Origin: JAIBAJ01 sp965284645
Lineage (GTDB): Bacteria; Bacteroidota; Bacteroidia; JAIBAJ01
Assembly (NCBI GenBank): GCA_965284645.1
Contig: OZ260106.1
Coordinates: 558,001-622,000, forward strand
DNA length: 64,000 nt
Direction of reading: 5' to 3'
The position numbers and the translations under genes were made by a program. The notes below the pieces were generated by a model that saw only the letters and a list, made by a program, of their open reading frames with translations, had not been told where the DNA came from and searched no databases. This document shows positions 1 to 8,624 of the stretch, piece by piece. Position 1 is the first letter of the stretch; each line of letters opens with the position of its first letter.

Positions 1-188
1 TGCATCACTTTCTTTCCACGCAGCATGCTGGTTACCACAAAATCGTTAAAGGTGAGTGGTACCTGGTACGAATAAGTAAGGGTTTCGAACAGGTTCAGTT
101 CGCAGTTGTTTAAGGTATAAGCACGACGGTTTTCCACTAAGGTCTTTAGGGATTTTTTGTCGGCTAGGGCAACAGGATTTAGCTTCAT
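1..188 (-). CDS. AraC-family transcriptional regulator, N-terminal part only (partial)
   Basis: A minus-strand frame opens with ATG at 188 and runs off the left edge, so about 62 N-terminal residues are visible. It begins MKLNPVALADKK and contains NNCELNLFET and FNDFVVTSMLRGKK. I recognise this as the cupin-like sensor half of Bacteroidota AraC-type regulators, which often sit divergently to an aldehyde dehydrogenase gene, as here. The DNA-binding half lies outside the window, so the family call rests on memory of the N-terminus and on context. A -7 box (TATATTTG) lies 30 bases upstream. It probably controls the divergent aldehyde dehydrogenase gene, which is inference. Confidence 0.6.
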   Translation of the reverse strand, partial: MKLNPVALADKKSLKTLVENRRAYTLNNCELNLFETLTYSYQVPLTFNDFVVTSMLRGKKVM

Positions 189-217
189 AAAGGTAAACAG
201 GTAATCCTTTTCTAAAG

Positions 218-225
218 CAAATATA
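218..225 (-). promoter_or_regulatory. -7 promoter box of the AraC-type gene
   Basis: TATATTTG on the minus strand matches the Bacteroidota -7 consensus TAnnTTTG, 30 bases before the ATG at 188. No clear TTG is seen at -33. The 268-bp divergent gap should also hold the aldehyde dehydrogenase promoter, but no clean box is visible on the plus strand. Confidence 0.45.
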
Positions 226-456
226 GGTATTGCATTTGGTATTTGGCGACATAAAAGGTTAAAATGAGACAATTGTGCTACTTCTTCTTTAAGATGCTAA
301 TCCCTTTTTAGAATAAACTAACGAAAACGCCCATCTTTAGACCAGTTTCCTTCAAATCCTTCATTTTGATACGATTATACTAATCATTGAAACAATAGTG
401 CTAGTGTGTTGGCTATAGAATTTCGACCATTGTCATCAATTTTAAAACTTATTTCT

Positions 457-2001
457 ATGGCAGCACAACCTGTAATCGAACAAGCTACCCAAACGAACGG
501 CAATTATGCCCCACGTCCAATTTTTAAAACCAAGTATGGCAATTACATAGGCGGTAAATTTGTTGAACCTTTATCGGGCGAATATTTCGACAATATTTCG
601 CCTGTTGATGGCCAAGTATTTACCCGGGCGGCCCGATCCAACCATCAGGATATCGAATTTGCCTTGGATGCGGCCCACGAAGCCTTTAAAACTTGGAGCA
701 AAACCGCTGCCACCACGCGTAGCAATATCCTTTTAAAGATAGCCCAAGTTATTGAAGACAATTTGGAATACCTCGCTACTGTTGAAACCATCGACAATGG
801 AAAACCCATCCGTGAAACTCGAGCAGCCGATCTTCCTTTGGTAGTCGACCATTTCCGTTATTTTGCCGGTGTGTTGCGTGCCGAAGAAGGCAGTGTATCG
901 GAACATGATGAAACAACCGTTTCAATAAACCTGCACGAACCATTGGGAGTAGTTGGACAAATTATCCCATGGAATTTCCCTTTATTAATGGCTGCTTGGA
1001 AAATTGCCCCAGCTTTGGCTGCCGGATGTTGCACTGTGGTAAAACCGGCCGAACAAACGCCAACATCACTTATTATATTGATGGAGTTGATTGGAGACAT
1101 CCTACCTCCTGGGGTTTTGAACGTTGTAACAGGTTTTGGACCAGAAGCAGGAAAGCCTTTGGCCACCTCACCAAGAGTTCAAAAGGTTGCCTTTACCGGT
1201 GAAACCACCACAGGCCGTTTGATTATGCAGTATGCATCCGAAAATTTGATTCCGGTTACGATGGAACTTGGTGGAAAATCGCCCAACATCTTCTTTCCGT
1301 CGGTTTGCGATGCAGACGATGAGTTCTTTGATAAAGCGGTGGAAGGTGCGGTATTATTTGCCTTGAACCAAGGCGAGGTTTGTACTTGTCCATCGAGGAT
1401 TTTGGTGCATGAAAGTATTTATGAAAAATTTATGAATCGGGTAATTGAGCGCACCAAAGCCATTAAATGCGGACATCCTTTGGAAGCTTCCACCATGATT
1501 GGCGCCCAGGCAAGCAACGATCAGTTCCAAAAAATCCTGACCTATATTGAAGTTGGAAAAGAAGAAGGAGCCGAGCTACTTTGTGGAGGGGGAGCAAACG
1601 CAATAAACGAAGACCTTAGTGCTGGTTATTACATTCAACCAACCATCTTTAAAGGACATAATAAAATGCGGATATTCCAAGAAGAAATTTTTGGTCCGGT
1701 TACCTGCGTTACCACCTTCAAAACAACTGAAGAGGCCATTGCTATTGCAAACGACACTTTATATGGGCTTGGTGCGGGCGTTTGGACAAGGGATGCACAC
1801 GAGTTGTATCAAGTGCCAAGGGCTATTCAGGCGGGAAGAGTTTGGGTAAACTGCTACCACGCTTATCCTGCCCATGCACCTTTTGGCGGATATAAAAAAT
1901 CGGGTTTCGGAAGGGAAACACATAAAATGATGTTGGGCCACTACCGCCAAACAAAAAACATGTTGATTTCATACAATAAGAACAAATTGGGCTTTTTCTA
2001 A
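457..2001 (+). CDS. NAD(P)-dependent aldehyde dehydrogenase (AldB/ExaC type)
   Basis: A 514-residue cytoplasmic enzyme expected to oxidise an aldehyde to the carboxylic acid with NAD(P)+. The frame stays open upstream to 406, but family proteins start near MAAQPVIEQ, so the ATG at 457 is chosen. The cofactor-binding IIPWNFP motif is present, the general-base Glu is E270 in MELGGKSP, and the catalytic Cys is C309 in NQGEVCTCPSR. The CTCPSR form is typical of the AldB/ExaC (acetaldehyde/chloroacetaldehyde) subgroup. It is divergent from an AraC-type regulator, a common pairing that suggests induction by an alcohol or aldehyde. The exact substrate cannot be told from sequence. Confidence 0.93.
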   Translation: MAAQPVIEQATQTNGNYAPRPIFKTKYGNYIGGKFVEPLSGEYFDNISPVDGQVFTRAARSNHQDIEFALDAAHEAFKTWSKTAATTRSNILLKIAQVIEDNLEYLATVETIDNGKPIRETRAADLPLVVDHFRYFAGVLRAEEGSVSEHDETTVSINLHEPLGVVGQIIPWNFPLLMAAWKIAPALAAGCCTVVKPAEQTPTSLIILMELIGDILPPGVLNVVTGFGPEAGKPLATSPRVQKVAFTGETTTGRLIMQYASENLIPVTMELGGKSPNIFFPSVCDADDEFFDKAVEGAVLFALNQGEVCTCPSRILVHESIYEKFMNRVIERTKAIKCGHPLEASTMIGAQASNDQFQKILTYIEVGKEEGAELLCGGGANAINEDLSAGYYIQPTIFKGHNKMRIFQEEIFGPVTCVTTFKTTEEAIAIANDTLYGLGAGVWTRDAHELYQVPRAIQAGRVWVNCYHAYPAHAPFGGYKKSGFGRETHKMMLGHYRQTKNMLISYNKNKLGFF

Positions 2002-2012
2002 ACCAATGCATT

Positions 2013-2376
2013 TTAACCCTGTTTATGAATTAGAAATGCCTAAACGATTAACCAGTTGTAAATCAATTTGTTTACAAGTTGATTTACAACTGTTATTCCG
2101 AAATTGCTTCGGGAGGGGTAAACCCAATTAATCAAGTAGTTCGGATTAATAAATCCTCCTATTGATTAATTTGGGATTAATAAATCTTCCTTTTGATCCA
2201 TTTGGGTTTAACCCAGATTACGCATTAGAAATGCATAAACGATTAACCAGTTGTAAATCAATTTGTATGGCCAAATTGATAACAACTGCTATCCCGAAAT
2301 TTCTTCGGGAGGGGTAAACCCAACTAAATCAAGTAGTTCGGATTAGTAAATCCTCCTATTGATTAATTTGGGTTTA
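2013..2376 (+). repeat. AT-rich intergenic repeat, two tandem copies
   Basis: Two adjacent copies of a roughly 180-bp unit, at about 2013-2205 and 2206-2376. Shared blocks are attAGAAATGC, cgattaaccagttgtaaat, a CCGAAA..CTTCGGGAGGGG hairpin, tcaagtagttcggatta and cctcctattgattaatttg. In copy 1 the arms GTTGTAAATCAA (2055-2066) and TTGATTTACAAC (2079-2090) are a perfect 12-bp inverted repeat. Related copies lie at 18222-18320 and, inverted, at 43303-43534. No coding frame is recognised. Confidence 0.75.
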
Positions 2377-2446
2377 AGGTACAACCCAGCCTTTCCGAAT
2401 TACAATCGGCAAATGGTTATTTGAAAAGTTCAGGTTTTGCTTTGAC

Positions 2447-2613
2447 CAAACCCAGGCACGGAGGCCCCGGGCAACGATAGAAACGTAAAGCCCGGAAGCT
2501 GGACGGAGGGAAACGGAGGCCAGCTGAGGACTTGCAGTGGATAGCGTGACCTTTTCGCCTGGCACATCAGCCAAAATTAGAGGTGAATGGTTTTGGGCGA
2601 AAAGGGGCCCGCC
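2447..2613 (+). repeat. GC-rich structured repeat, copy A
   Basis: A full copy of a GC-rich element that occurs about nine times in this window. It starts with CCCAGGCACGGAGGC and ends with a hairpin and GCCCGCC. The terminal hairpin arms are CCTTTTCGCC (2550-2559) and GGCGAAAAGG (2596-2605), perfectly complementary. It fills the gap upstream of the binding-protein gene. Other copies have different but still complementary arms. Confidence 0.8.
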
Positions 2614-2675
2614 TACTATCTTTAATTAGGTCATTTGAACAAAATCGAAAAATTCCTAGCTGGACAAAACCATTC

Positions 2676-2683
2676 TATCTTTG
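2676..2683 (+). promoter_or_regulatory. -7 promoter box very close to an ATG
   Basis: TATCTTTG matches TAnnTTTG and ends four bases before the ATG at 2688. Transcription starting at the usual distance would begin at or next to the start codon, so the mRNA may be leaderless. No TTG is seen at -33. Confidence 0.5.
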
Positions 2684-2687
2684 TTGG

Positions 2688-3467
2688 ATGGAATGTACCG
2701 ACCAATTAGGCCGAAAACTGGAGCTTCCTTTTCCAGCGCAACGGATTGTAAGTTTGGTGCCTTCGCAAACCGAATTGCTTGTGGATCTGGGCTTGGAGGA
2801 AAAAATAGTGGGGGTTACTAAGTTTTGTGTGCACCCGAAAAGACTGCTAGAATCAAAGAAGATAGTGGGTGGAACCAAGCAGCTAAAACTGCATGAAATT
2901 GCGCGTTTGCAGCCCGATTTGATACTGGCCAACAAGGAAGAAAACAGGGAGGAAGATGTGATGGCCTTGAGTCGAGAATTTCCGGTTTGGATTTCGGATG
3001 TAGATACTGTAGCGAGCGGTGTAGCCATGATACGTTCGGTTGGGGTGATGACAGACAAGGAAAATAGGGCAAATCGCATGGCTGACCGGATAGAAGGTGC
3101 ATTTTCAGTCTTGGATTTTAAGGAGAGGCCCACTGCAATTTATCTGATTTGGGAAAGACCGATGATGGCGGTAGGCGGGCAAACCTTTATTGGTGACTGT
3201 ATGGAAAAGGCAGGATTTCGTAATGTTTTAGTTGATATGACACGTTATCCGGAAATTGAAATGGCTGATATACAGCGCTTGGCGCCTGATTTTTTGTTTC
3301 TTTCGACTGAACCGTATCCATTTAAGCGTCGTCATGTTGAAGCTTTTCAACAACAATTTAAGCATTCGAAGGTGGTTTTAGTAGACGGGGAAATGTTTTC
3401 GTGGTATGGCTCAAGAATGCTGAAAGCCACGGCCTACTTCAAAAAGTTAAGACAAAAAATCCTTTGA
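2688..3467 (+). CDS. TroA-like helical-backbone metal/cobalamin binding protein (BtuF-like)
   Basis: A 259-residue protein of the periplasmic-binding fold used for cobalamin, haem or siderophore uptake. Family features are RIVSLVPSQTELL near the N-terminus, GGTKQLKLHEIARLQPDLI in the middle and a TFIGDCMEKAGF segment. The frame is open upstream to 2583, but that stretch runs through a repeat element and past the promoter box, so the ATG at 2688 is chosen. This start leaves no signal peptide or lipobox, which is odd for a periplasmic receptor, although similar leaderless members are common in Bacteroidota. No transporter permease or ATPase gene is adjacent. The ligand is unknown. Confidence 0.75.
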   Translation: MECTDQLGRKLELPFPAQRIVSLVPSQTELLVDLGLEEKIVGVTKFCVHPKRLLESKKIVGGTKQLKLHEIARLQPDLILANKEENREEDVMALSREFPVWISDVDTVASGVAMIRSVGVMTDKENRANRMADRIEGAFSVLDFKERPTAIYLIWERPMMAVGGQTFIGDCMEKAGFRNVLVDMTRYPEIEMADIQRLAPDFLFLSTEPYPFKRRHVEAFQQQFKHSKVVLVDGEMFSWYGSRMLKATAYFKKLRQKIL

Positions 3468-3496
3468 TTGTTGTCAAAATTTTAGTAGTATCTTTG
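3468..3496 (+). promoter_or_regulatory. ahcY promoter (TTG / TAnnTTTG)
   Basis: TTG at 3468-3470 (a second TTG follows at 3471-3473), then 18 bases, then TATCTTTG at 3489-3496. This fits the Bacteroidota housekeeping promoter. It leaves an A-rich leader of about 30 bases before the ahcY ATG at 3532, with no Shine-Dalgarno. Confidence 0.75.
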
Positions 3497-3531
3497 CCGC
3501 CCAGAAAACAACAACAATTTAATTATTATTT

Positions 3532-4851
3532 ATGTCAACATTAACACAAACAGAAGTGCTTCCTTACAAAGTATCAGACATTAGTTTAGCTGCTTGGGGT
3601 CGTAAAGAGATCCGCTTGGCTGAAGCAGAAATGCCAGGATTGATGGCTATCCGTGCCGAATACGGATCAAAAAAACCATTAGCAGGTGCTCGCATCGCAG
3701 GATGTTTGCACATGACCATTCAAACGGCCGTATTAATCGAAACCTTGGTTGAACTAGGTGCCGATGTTACTTGGTCGTCATGTAACATTTTCTCAACCCA
3801 AGACCATGCTGCTGCGGCTATTGCTGCTGCTGGAGTTCCTGTATATGCATGGAAAGGACAAACCGCTGAGGAATTTGATTGGTGTATTGAGCAAACTCTT
3901 TTCGCATTTAAAGGCGGAAAAAGTTTGAATATGATTTTGGACGATGGTGGTGATTTGACCAACTTGGTTTTGGACAAATACCCAGAATTGGTAAAAGACA
4001 TTAAAGGTTTGAGCGAAGAGACCACTACAGGTGTTCACCGTTTGTATGAGCGCATGAAAAATGGCACTTTGCCAATTCCTGCTATCAACGTAAACGATAG
4101 CGTTACCAAATCAAAATTCGACAACAAATACGGATGTAAAGAATCGTTGGTAGATGCGATTCGTCGTGCTACCGATGTAATGATGGCTGGAAAAGTTGCC
4201 GTAGTTGCTGGTTATGGCGACGTAGGAAAAGGTTCTGCCGAGTCATTGCGTGGTTCAGGTGCCCGTGTTATCGTTACCGAAATCGACCCAATTTGTGCTC
4301 TACAAGCCGCCATGGATGGATTTGAAGTGAAGAAAATGGTTGATGCCGTTAAAGAAGCGGATATCGTAGTTACTGCAACTGGTAACAAAGACATCATTAC
4401 GGAGAAACATTTCCGTTCGATGAAAGACAAAGCTATCGTTTGTAATATTGGTCACTTCGACATCGAAATCGATATGGCTTGGTTGAACGATAACTATGGT
4501 CATACTAAAGATACGATTAAACCACAGGTAGACCTTTACAATATTGAAGGAAAAGATGTTATCGTATTGGCTGAAGGTCGTTTGGTAAACTTGGGTTGTG
4601 CCACTGGTCACCCATCCTTTGTAATGAGTAATTCGTTTACAAACCAAACCTTGGCTCAATTGGAATTATGGACCAATGGTTCGGCTTACGAAAACAAAGT
4701 ATATACCTTGCCAAAACATTTGGATGAAAAAGTTGCTCGTTTGCACCTTTCTAAAATCGGTGTAGATTTGGAAGAATTATCCAAAGACCAAGCTGAATAT
4801 ATTGGCGTAACTGTTGCTGGTCCTTACAAACCAGAATATTACCGTTACTAA
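3532..4851 (+). CDS. ahcY: S-adenosyl-L-homocysteine hydrolase (adenosylhomocysteinase)
   Basis: A 439-residue cytoplasmic enzyme that reversibly splits S-adenosylhomocysteine into adenosine and homocysteine, closing the methylation cycle. The NAD-binding signature AGYGDVGKGSAESLRGSG lies near residues 224-241, the substrate region NVNDSVTKSKFDN near 186, HFDIEID near 306, and the conserved C-terminus KPEYYRY is intact. Length matches bacterial family members. The gene has its own promoter upstream and a hairpin terminator just downstream, so it is probably transcribed alone. Codon choice is conserved and regular, as expected for a well-expressed housekeeping gene. Confidence 0.98.
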   Translation: MSTLTQTEVLPYKVSDISLAAWGRKEIRLAEAEMPGLMAIRAEYGSKKPLAGARIAGCLHMTIQTAVLIETLVELGADVTWSSCNIFSTQDHAAAAIAAAGVPVYAWKGQTAEEFDWCIEQTLFAFKGGKSLNMILDDGGDLTNLVLDKYPELVKDIKGLSEETTTGVHRLYERMKNGTLPIPAINVNDSVTKSKFDNKYGCKESLVDAIRRATDVMMAGKVAVVAGYGDVGKGSAESLRGSGARVIVTEIDPICALQAAMDGFEVKKMVDAVKEADIVVTATGNKDIITEKHFRSMKDKAIVCNIGHFDIEIDMAWLNDNYGHTKDTIKPQVDLYNIEGKDVIVLAEGRLVNLGCATGHPSFVMSNSFTNQTLAQLELWTNGSAYENKVYTLPKHLDEKVARLHLSKIGVDLEELSKDQAEYIGVTVAGPYKPEYYRY

Positions 4852-4868
4852 TCGTACCAATACCTTAG

Positions 4869-4902
4869 AAAAATCCCTGCCTTACTGGTGGGGATTTTTT
4901 TT
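4869..4902 (+). terminator. Rho-independent terminator of ahcY
   Basis: The arms AAAAATCCC and GGGGATTTTT enclose a short loop and run into a tract of eight T. It starts 18 bases after the ahcY stop and lies directly before the coaX start. Confidence 0.75.
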
Positions 4903-4917
4903 GAAATAGAATACCCA

Positions 4918-5649
4918 ATGGCCAATTTAATTATCGATCGAGGAAACACCCTTACCAAATGGGCTTTGTTCGAAGCAGATGAGTTGGTAAAAAAGGGCAA
5001 ATTGGAAAGTAAAACCAGTGACACCTTGCTGGATGAGCTAATGCAGTTGCCGGAAGCTGAGGCGGTATTGCTTTCATCGGTAAAACGCCCCTCCCAAAAG
5101 CTCGAACATTGGGTAAGCAAGGCAAAAAGAGGCGTTTTTTTCACCTACAAAACACCGATTCCGGTAAAAAATGCCTACACTACTCCTGAAACCCTTGGCT
5201 TGGATCGTTTGGCGGCAGCTATTGGGGCCTGGAACCGTTTTCCGGAAAGCAATTCGTTGGTAATCGATATGGGGACTTGTATTAAATACGATTTTATCAC
5301 AGCGAATGGCGAATATTTAGGTGGGAACATTTCACCTGGGATGACCATGCGATTTCAGGCCTTAAATCGGTATACGGACAAGTTGCCTTTGCTTGGCTAT
5401 AAGGAATTCGATTCCATTTATGGGACCAGCACCGAAACAGCCATTACCATAGGTGTAGTTCAAGGTGTAGAGCAGGAATTGAAAGGAACGATTGCCTGTT
5501 TTGAGCAGCAGTTTGGAAAAATTAACACCCTAATGACCGGTGGAGACGCATCTGTTTTTGAAAAACGACTTAAAGTTCCCATCTTTGCAGCCCCCAATTT
5601 GGTGCTCTACGGCTTAAATGCCATTTTAAACTACAATGCAGGAAAATAA
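4918..5649 (+). CDS. coaX: Type III pantothenate kinase
   Basis: A 243-residue enzyme that phosphorylates pantothenate in the first step of coenzyme A synthesis. The ASKHA-fold motifs are present: DRGNTLTKWALF at the N-terminus (phosphate 1), GLDRLAA, DMGTCIKYDF, GGNISPGM and TGGDAS near the C-terminus. The open frame extends to 4888 but that part lies in the ahcY terminator, so the ATG at 4918 (MANLIIDRGNT) is chosen. The last 14 bases overlap the next gene, so the two are probably co-transcribed and may be translationally coupled. Confidence 0.93.
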   Translation: MANLIIDRGNTLTKWALFEADELVKKGKLESKTSDTLLDELMQLPEAEAVLLSSVKRPSQKLEHWVSKAKRGVFFTYKTPIPVKNAYTTPETLGLDRLAAAIGAWNRFPESNSLVIDMGTCIKYDFITANGEYLGGNISPGMTMRFQALNRYTDKLPLLGYKEFDSIYGTSTETAITIGVVQGVEQELKGTIACFEQQFGKINTLMTGGDASVFEKRLKVPIFAAPNLVLYGLNAILNYNAGK

Positions 5650-7027
5650 GAAAGAATTGAAATACGCTTTGAAAGCGAGGAAGTTTAGTTTCCTATATGC
5701 TGGAATGGCGTTGATGGTTATGTTATTTTCTGTTTTAGGGGCACAAGGCCAAAATGGAACACTTTCGCCATTGACCCGCTATGGCATTGGTGAAATAGAT
5801 TTTCCGATTCAGGCACGTAATGTTGGCATGGGAGGCACCATTTTGAGTCAAAACAACGATGGAGTAGAGCCTAATCGCGCCTTGAATTTAGTAAATCCAG
5901 CAGCTTTATCCTCCATTGGTTATATGCATTCTGCCATTGACCTGGGAGCGAATATAAAATGGTATAATATTGCTACGACCCAGGCTTCGAACACCCGGTT
6001 TCAAGGCAATATGGATTATTTTGCCATTGGATTTAATTTGATTTCCAAGAAAAGGGAAAACAGTACACCCAGCAATGTGATGGGAATGGCTTTTGGATAT
6101 AAAGCATTGAGCAGGGTGGGATATGCTATTACATCGGGTGATAGTCTTTCAAAAGATACAACCATGTACAAAGGAACCGGAGGAGGGAATTCTGCTTTTT
6201 TAGCCTTTGGTCTTCGTCCATGGAAATGCATTTCTATAGGACTTTCGGCTTCTTATATCTGGGGCGATTTGGATAGGTCACAATCCTATATTCCCAATAT
6301 TGATTCATCGCTACTTAAAATAAGTAACCAAACCACCGATAATTTTACAGGGTTTCAATTTAAAGCAGGTGTATTAGGTGAAATACCTGTAGGAAAAAAC
6401 ACCTCCATCAAACTGGGTGGTATCTTCGAATTTGCTTCCAAATTGAACAATGCCCATACGGACTACTTGTATAATTACCGGTTGACATCTGATGGATTGC
6501 AGGTGGTAAGAGACACCATTCTGTATGAACGTAACAACAAATCAAACATCAAGTTGCCAATGGCCTATGGTGGTGGAATAAGCTTAGTAAACAAAGGGAA
6601 ATACCAAATAGCTTTCGACTGGTATAATCAGAACTGGTCGGCTGTTTCGAGCTCCTACCAAGGAAATTTGCGGGATTATACCCGTTATTCATTTGGTGTA
6701 GAGTATACGCCCAATGTTTTAACTACCGAACAGCTTGATAAGTTTAAGCGTTTCTTACAAAGAACCTCTTACCGCATTGGCGGTTATTATTTACAGAATA
6801 GTACATTGGTCAACGGTGTTACCTTACAACAATATGGTATTACGGCTGGCTTGGGAATAAAGCTGCCTCCTCCAACCCGGTTTTCTCCCCCTTCGATTGT
6901 AAATATCGGTCTTGAATTGGCCGAAAGAGGCAGTTTAACCGAAACAGGAGTACGAGAGCGATTGGCTCGAATTTACATCGGTGTTACCATCAATGACCTC
7001 TGGTTCAAAAAACGCAAATACGATTAA
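5636..7027 (+). CDS. Outer-membrane beta-barrel protein of unknown function
   Basis: A 463-residue protein with an N-terminal hydrophobic export signal (FLYAGMALMVMLFSVLGAQG, residues about 20-39) followed by alternating amphipathic strands. Early sequence TRYGIGEI and GMGGTILSQNNDGVEPN resembles the FadL/PorV-like barrels of Bacteroidota (aromatic-rich strands, frequent Gly and Asn turns, C-terminal strand pair). I cannot assign a substrate. It overlaps coaX by 14 bases and is followed by lptC with a 7-base gap, so coaX, this gene, lptC and the small membrane gene probably form one operon. The link to LptC suggests an envelope-biogenesis role, which is inference. Confidence 0.75.
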   Translation: MQENKKELKYALKARKFSFLYAGMALMVMLFSVLGAQGQNGTLSPLTRYGIGEIDFPIQARNVGMGGTILSQNNDGVEPNRALNLVNPAALSSIGYMHSAIDLGANIKWYNIATTQASNTRFQGNMDYFAIGFNLISKKRENSTPSNVMGMAFGYKALSRVGYAITSGDSLSKDTTMYKGTGGGNSAFLAFGLRPWKCISIGLSASYIWGDLDRSQSYIPNIDSSLLKISNQTTDNFTGFQFKAGVLGEIPVGKNTSIKLGGIFEFASKLNNAHTDYLYNYRLTSDGLQVVRDTILYERNNKSNIKLPMAYGGGISLVNKGKYQIAFDWYNQNWSAVSSSYQGNLRDYTRYSFGVEYTPNVLTTEQLDKFKRFLQRTSYRIGGYYLQNSTLVNGVTLQQYGITAGLGIKLPPPTRFSPPSIVNIGLELAERGSLTETGVRERLARIYIGVTINDLWFKKRKYD

Positions 7028-7034
7028 TTTCAAG

Positions 7035-7565
7035 ATGTTTTGGCGCCATTCCATTTGGATTTTGGTGGTGTTGTCCTCCTGTAATAACCCTATTGAAGAG
7101 GTAAATAAAATTTCCAGGCGTAACAATGAGCCAACGGAAATTGCCCGAAATATTACCATTCAACATTCAGATTCAGGCAGAGTAACTATGCAGATGCAGG
7201 CCCCTGTTATATACACCTATGCGGGATTCAACCCAAGAAAGGTATTGCCAAGTGGCGTGCATGTTACTTTTATCGGTGCCGACAATAAGCCTGAAACCGA
7301 GATGACTGCTGGCTATGCTGTAAGTTACGAAGGAAAGGGGAGAATGGAGGCTCGAATTAATGTAGTTGTGGTAAACAACAAAGGGGAAACCTTAAAAACC
7401 CAGCATTTAATTTGGGAGGAAAAGACAAAAAAGATCTATACCAACGAGTTTGTAACGATTACCACCAAGGAAGAAATCCTCTATGGTGATGGATTGGAAT
7501 CGAATCAGGAATTTACCAAGTATCGAATAAAAAACATCAAAGGAACCATTGCCGTAAAGGAATAA
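7035..7565 (+). CDS. lptC: LPS export protein LptC, lipoprotein form
   Basis: A 176-residue protein expected to connect the LptB2FG transporter to LptA in lipopolysaccharide export. It begins MFWRHSIWILVVLSSC, with a lipobox-like VLSSC giving a lipidated Cys near residue 16, followed by repeated beta strands (ITIQHSDSGRVTMQMQAP, NNKGETLKTQHLIWEEKTKKI, GDGLESNQEF) characteristic of the LptC/OstA fold. The ATG at 7035 is chosen over upstream in-frame codons because it places the signal peptide correctly. In many bacteria LptC has a membrane anchor; a lipoprotein form is usual in Bacteroidota. Confidence 0.85.
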   Translation: MFWRHSIWILVVLSSCNNPIEEVNKISRRNNEPTEIARNITIQHSDSGRVTMQMQAPVIYTYAGFNPRKVLPSGVHVTFIGADNKPETEMTAGYAVSYEGKGRMEARINVVVVNNKGETLKTQHLIWEEKTKKIYTNEFVTITTKEEILYGDGLESNQEFTKYRIKNIKGTIAVKE

Positions 7566-7598
7566 TCCGGGAGGGGTTTCAATAATTAAGGAAGGAAC

Positions 7599-7799
7599 AT
7601 GATAAAATTAATGCGCATCAGTGAAATAATGTGGCTTTTGGTTGGGGCCGTTTGTTTGATTTTGGGTACCTATGAATCTTCCAAGACGGGAATCGAACGC
7701 AATTGGTACATGTTTGTATTTACCTTTATTGCTGGTGTGATGTATGCCGTACGTAAGAAGCAGCGCCAAAATGTAGAGGAAAAAGAAAAGGGAAAATAA
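7599..7799 (+). CDS. Small two-helix membrane protein
   Basis: A 66-residue protein with two hydrophobic segments (about residues 8-24 and 36-51) and a charged, Lys/Glu-rich tail. It follows lptC by 33 bases on the same strand. Similar short proteins often follow lptC in Bacteroidota genomes, as far as I recall. Its function is unknown. It ends 21 bases before the convergent SDR-like gene. Confidence 0.65.
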   Translation: MIKLMRISEIMWLLVGAVCLILGTYESSKTGIERNWYMFVFTFIAGVMYAVRKKQRQNVEEKEKGK

Positions 7800-7820
7800 T
7801 ATTCCTTCGAAAGGTGCAAA

Positions 7821-8624
7821 TTATACCGTTTCTTCTTCTGTAACTAATTCGGGCAGTAAGGATTTGAATTCGAAACCGTCGACCTGATCTAGAATTTTTT
7901 GGTTGGAGACCAATTTCCAGGATTCTTTTCCTTCGGTTTGAAACTCTGGTCTTTCAAGGCCAAGCAAATCAGCGGCTTTAACATAAAAAGTTTTCCTTGT
8001 TGGGTGTTCGGTTGAACAAAGGTTATAAATCGAGCTTGAGTTTTCTTGGGTCAGCAAAGAATAGATTAATTCGGTGGCATCTTGGCCATGAATTAAATTG
8101 ACAGGACTATTTGGATTAGGTAGGCCTTTTCTTCCTGCTAGGAACTTACCTGGATGCCTGTTTTGTCCAACTAGTCCTCCGAGGCGGCAAATTGTTACAG
8201 TTTTGCCTCTGATACCCATCAGTATTTTTTCGGCCTCCAACAGTGTTTTTCCTTGGGGCGAATCGGGTTGGCCGGTAAAGGTTTCATCAACAGTTTGGTT
8301 ACATTCCGGATAAACCGAAACCGAACTTAAAAAGACAACTTGACGAATGGGAGATAATTTAATTTCTTCCGTCAAGGTCCACACCATCCCTAAGTAATCT
8401 TCTATTTTACCGGGAGGTATGGTCAAAATGAGCGCATCGGCCTCAAAAACCGTATCTGGTGCTTGATTAGGAAATTCAAATAAACTAATGTCCACTTGTA
8501 GGTGGTTCAGGGTGTTGGCTTTGTCGGTGCTCCTTACGGTACCTTTTACTTCAAAGCCAGCTTGTGAAAAGCGCTCAGCCAATTGTAAACCCAACCAGCC
8601 TAAGCCAATAATGGAAACTTTCAT
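7821..8624 (-). CDS. NAD(P)-binding SDR/epimerase-like protein (YeeZ-like)
   Basis: A 267-residue Rossmann protein. The N-terminus MKVSIIGLGWLGLQLAERF has the GxGxxG dinucleotide-binding motif, with a second feature ALILTIPPGK and an active-site-like region VFLSSVSVYPE, as in atypical short-chain dehydrogenases of the YeeZ/NAD-dependent epimerase type. The frame opens slightly upstream at a TTG, but the ATG at 8624 overlaps the stop of the upstream gene in an ATGA, a standard operon junction, so this start is chosen. Substrate unknown. It is co-transcribed with the FAD oxidoreductase. Confidence 0.8.
   Translation of the reverse strand: MKVSIIGLGWLGLQLAERFSQAGFEVKGTVRSTDKANTLNHLQVDISLFEFPNQAPDTVFEADALILTIPPGKIEDYLGMVWTLTEEIKLSPIRQVVFLSSVSVYPECNQTVDETFTGQPDSPQGKTLLEAEKILMGIRGKTVTICRLGGLVGQNRHPGKFLAGRKGLPNPNSPVNLIHGQDATELIYSLLTQENSSSIYNLCSTEHPTRKTFYVKAADLLGLERPEFQTEGKESWKLVSNQKILDQVDGFEFKSLLPELVTEEETV

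Noticed and set aside
46..252. 68-codon minus-strand frame at the left edge
   Set aside because: Shadow of the AraC-type N-terminus, which is read in another frame starting at 188.
2374..2574. 66-codon minus-strand frame in repeat copy A
   Set aside because: Lies wholly in a GC-rich repeat; the other copies do not keep this frame open.
3720..4659. Antisense frames in ahcY
   Set aside because: Several long antisense frames reflect the biased codon use of a highly conserved gene.
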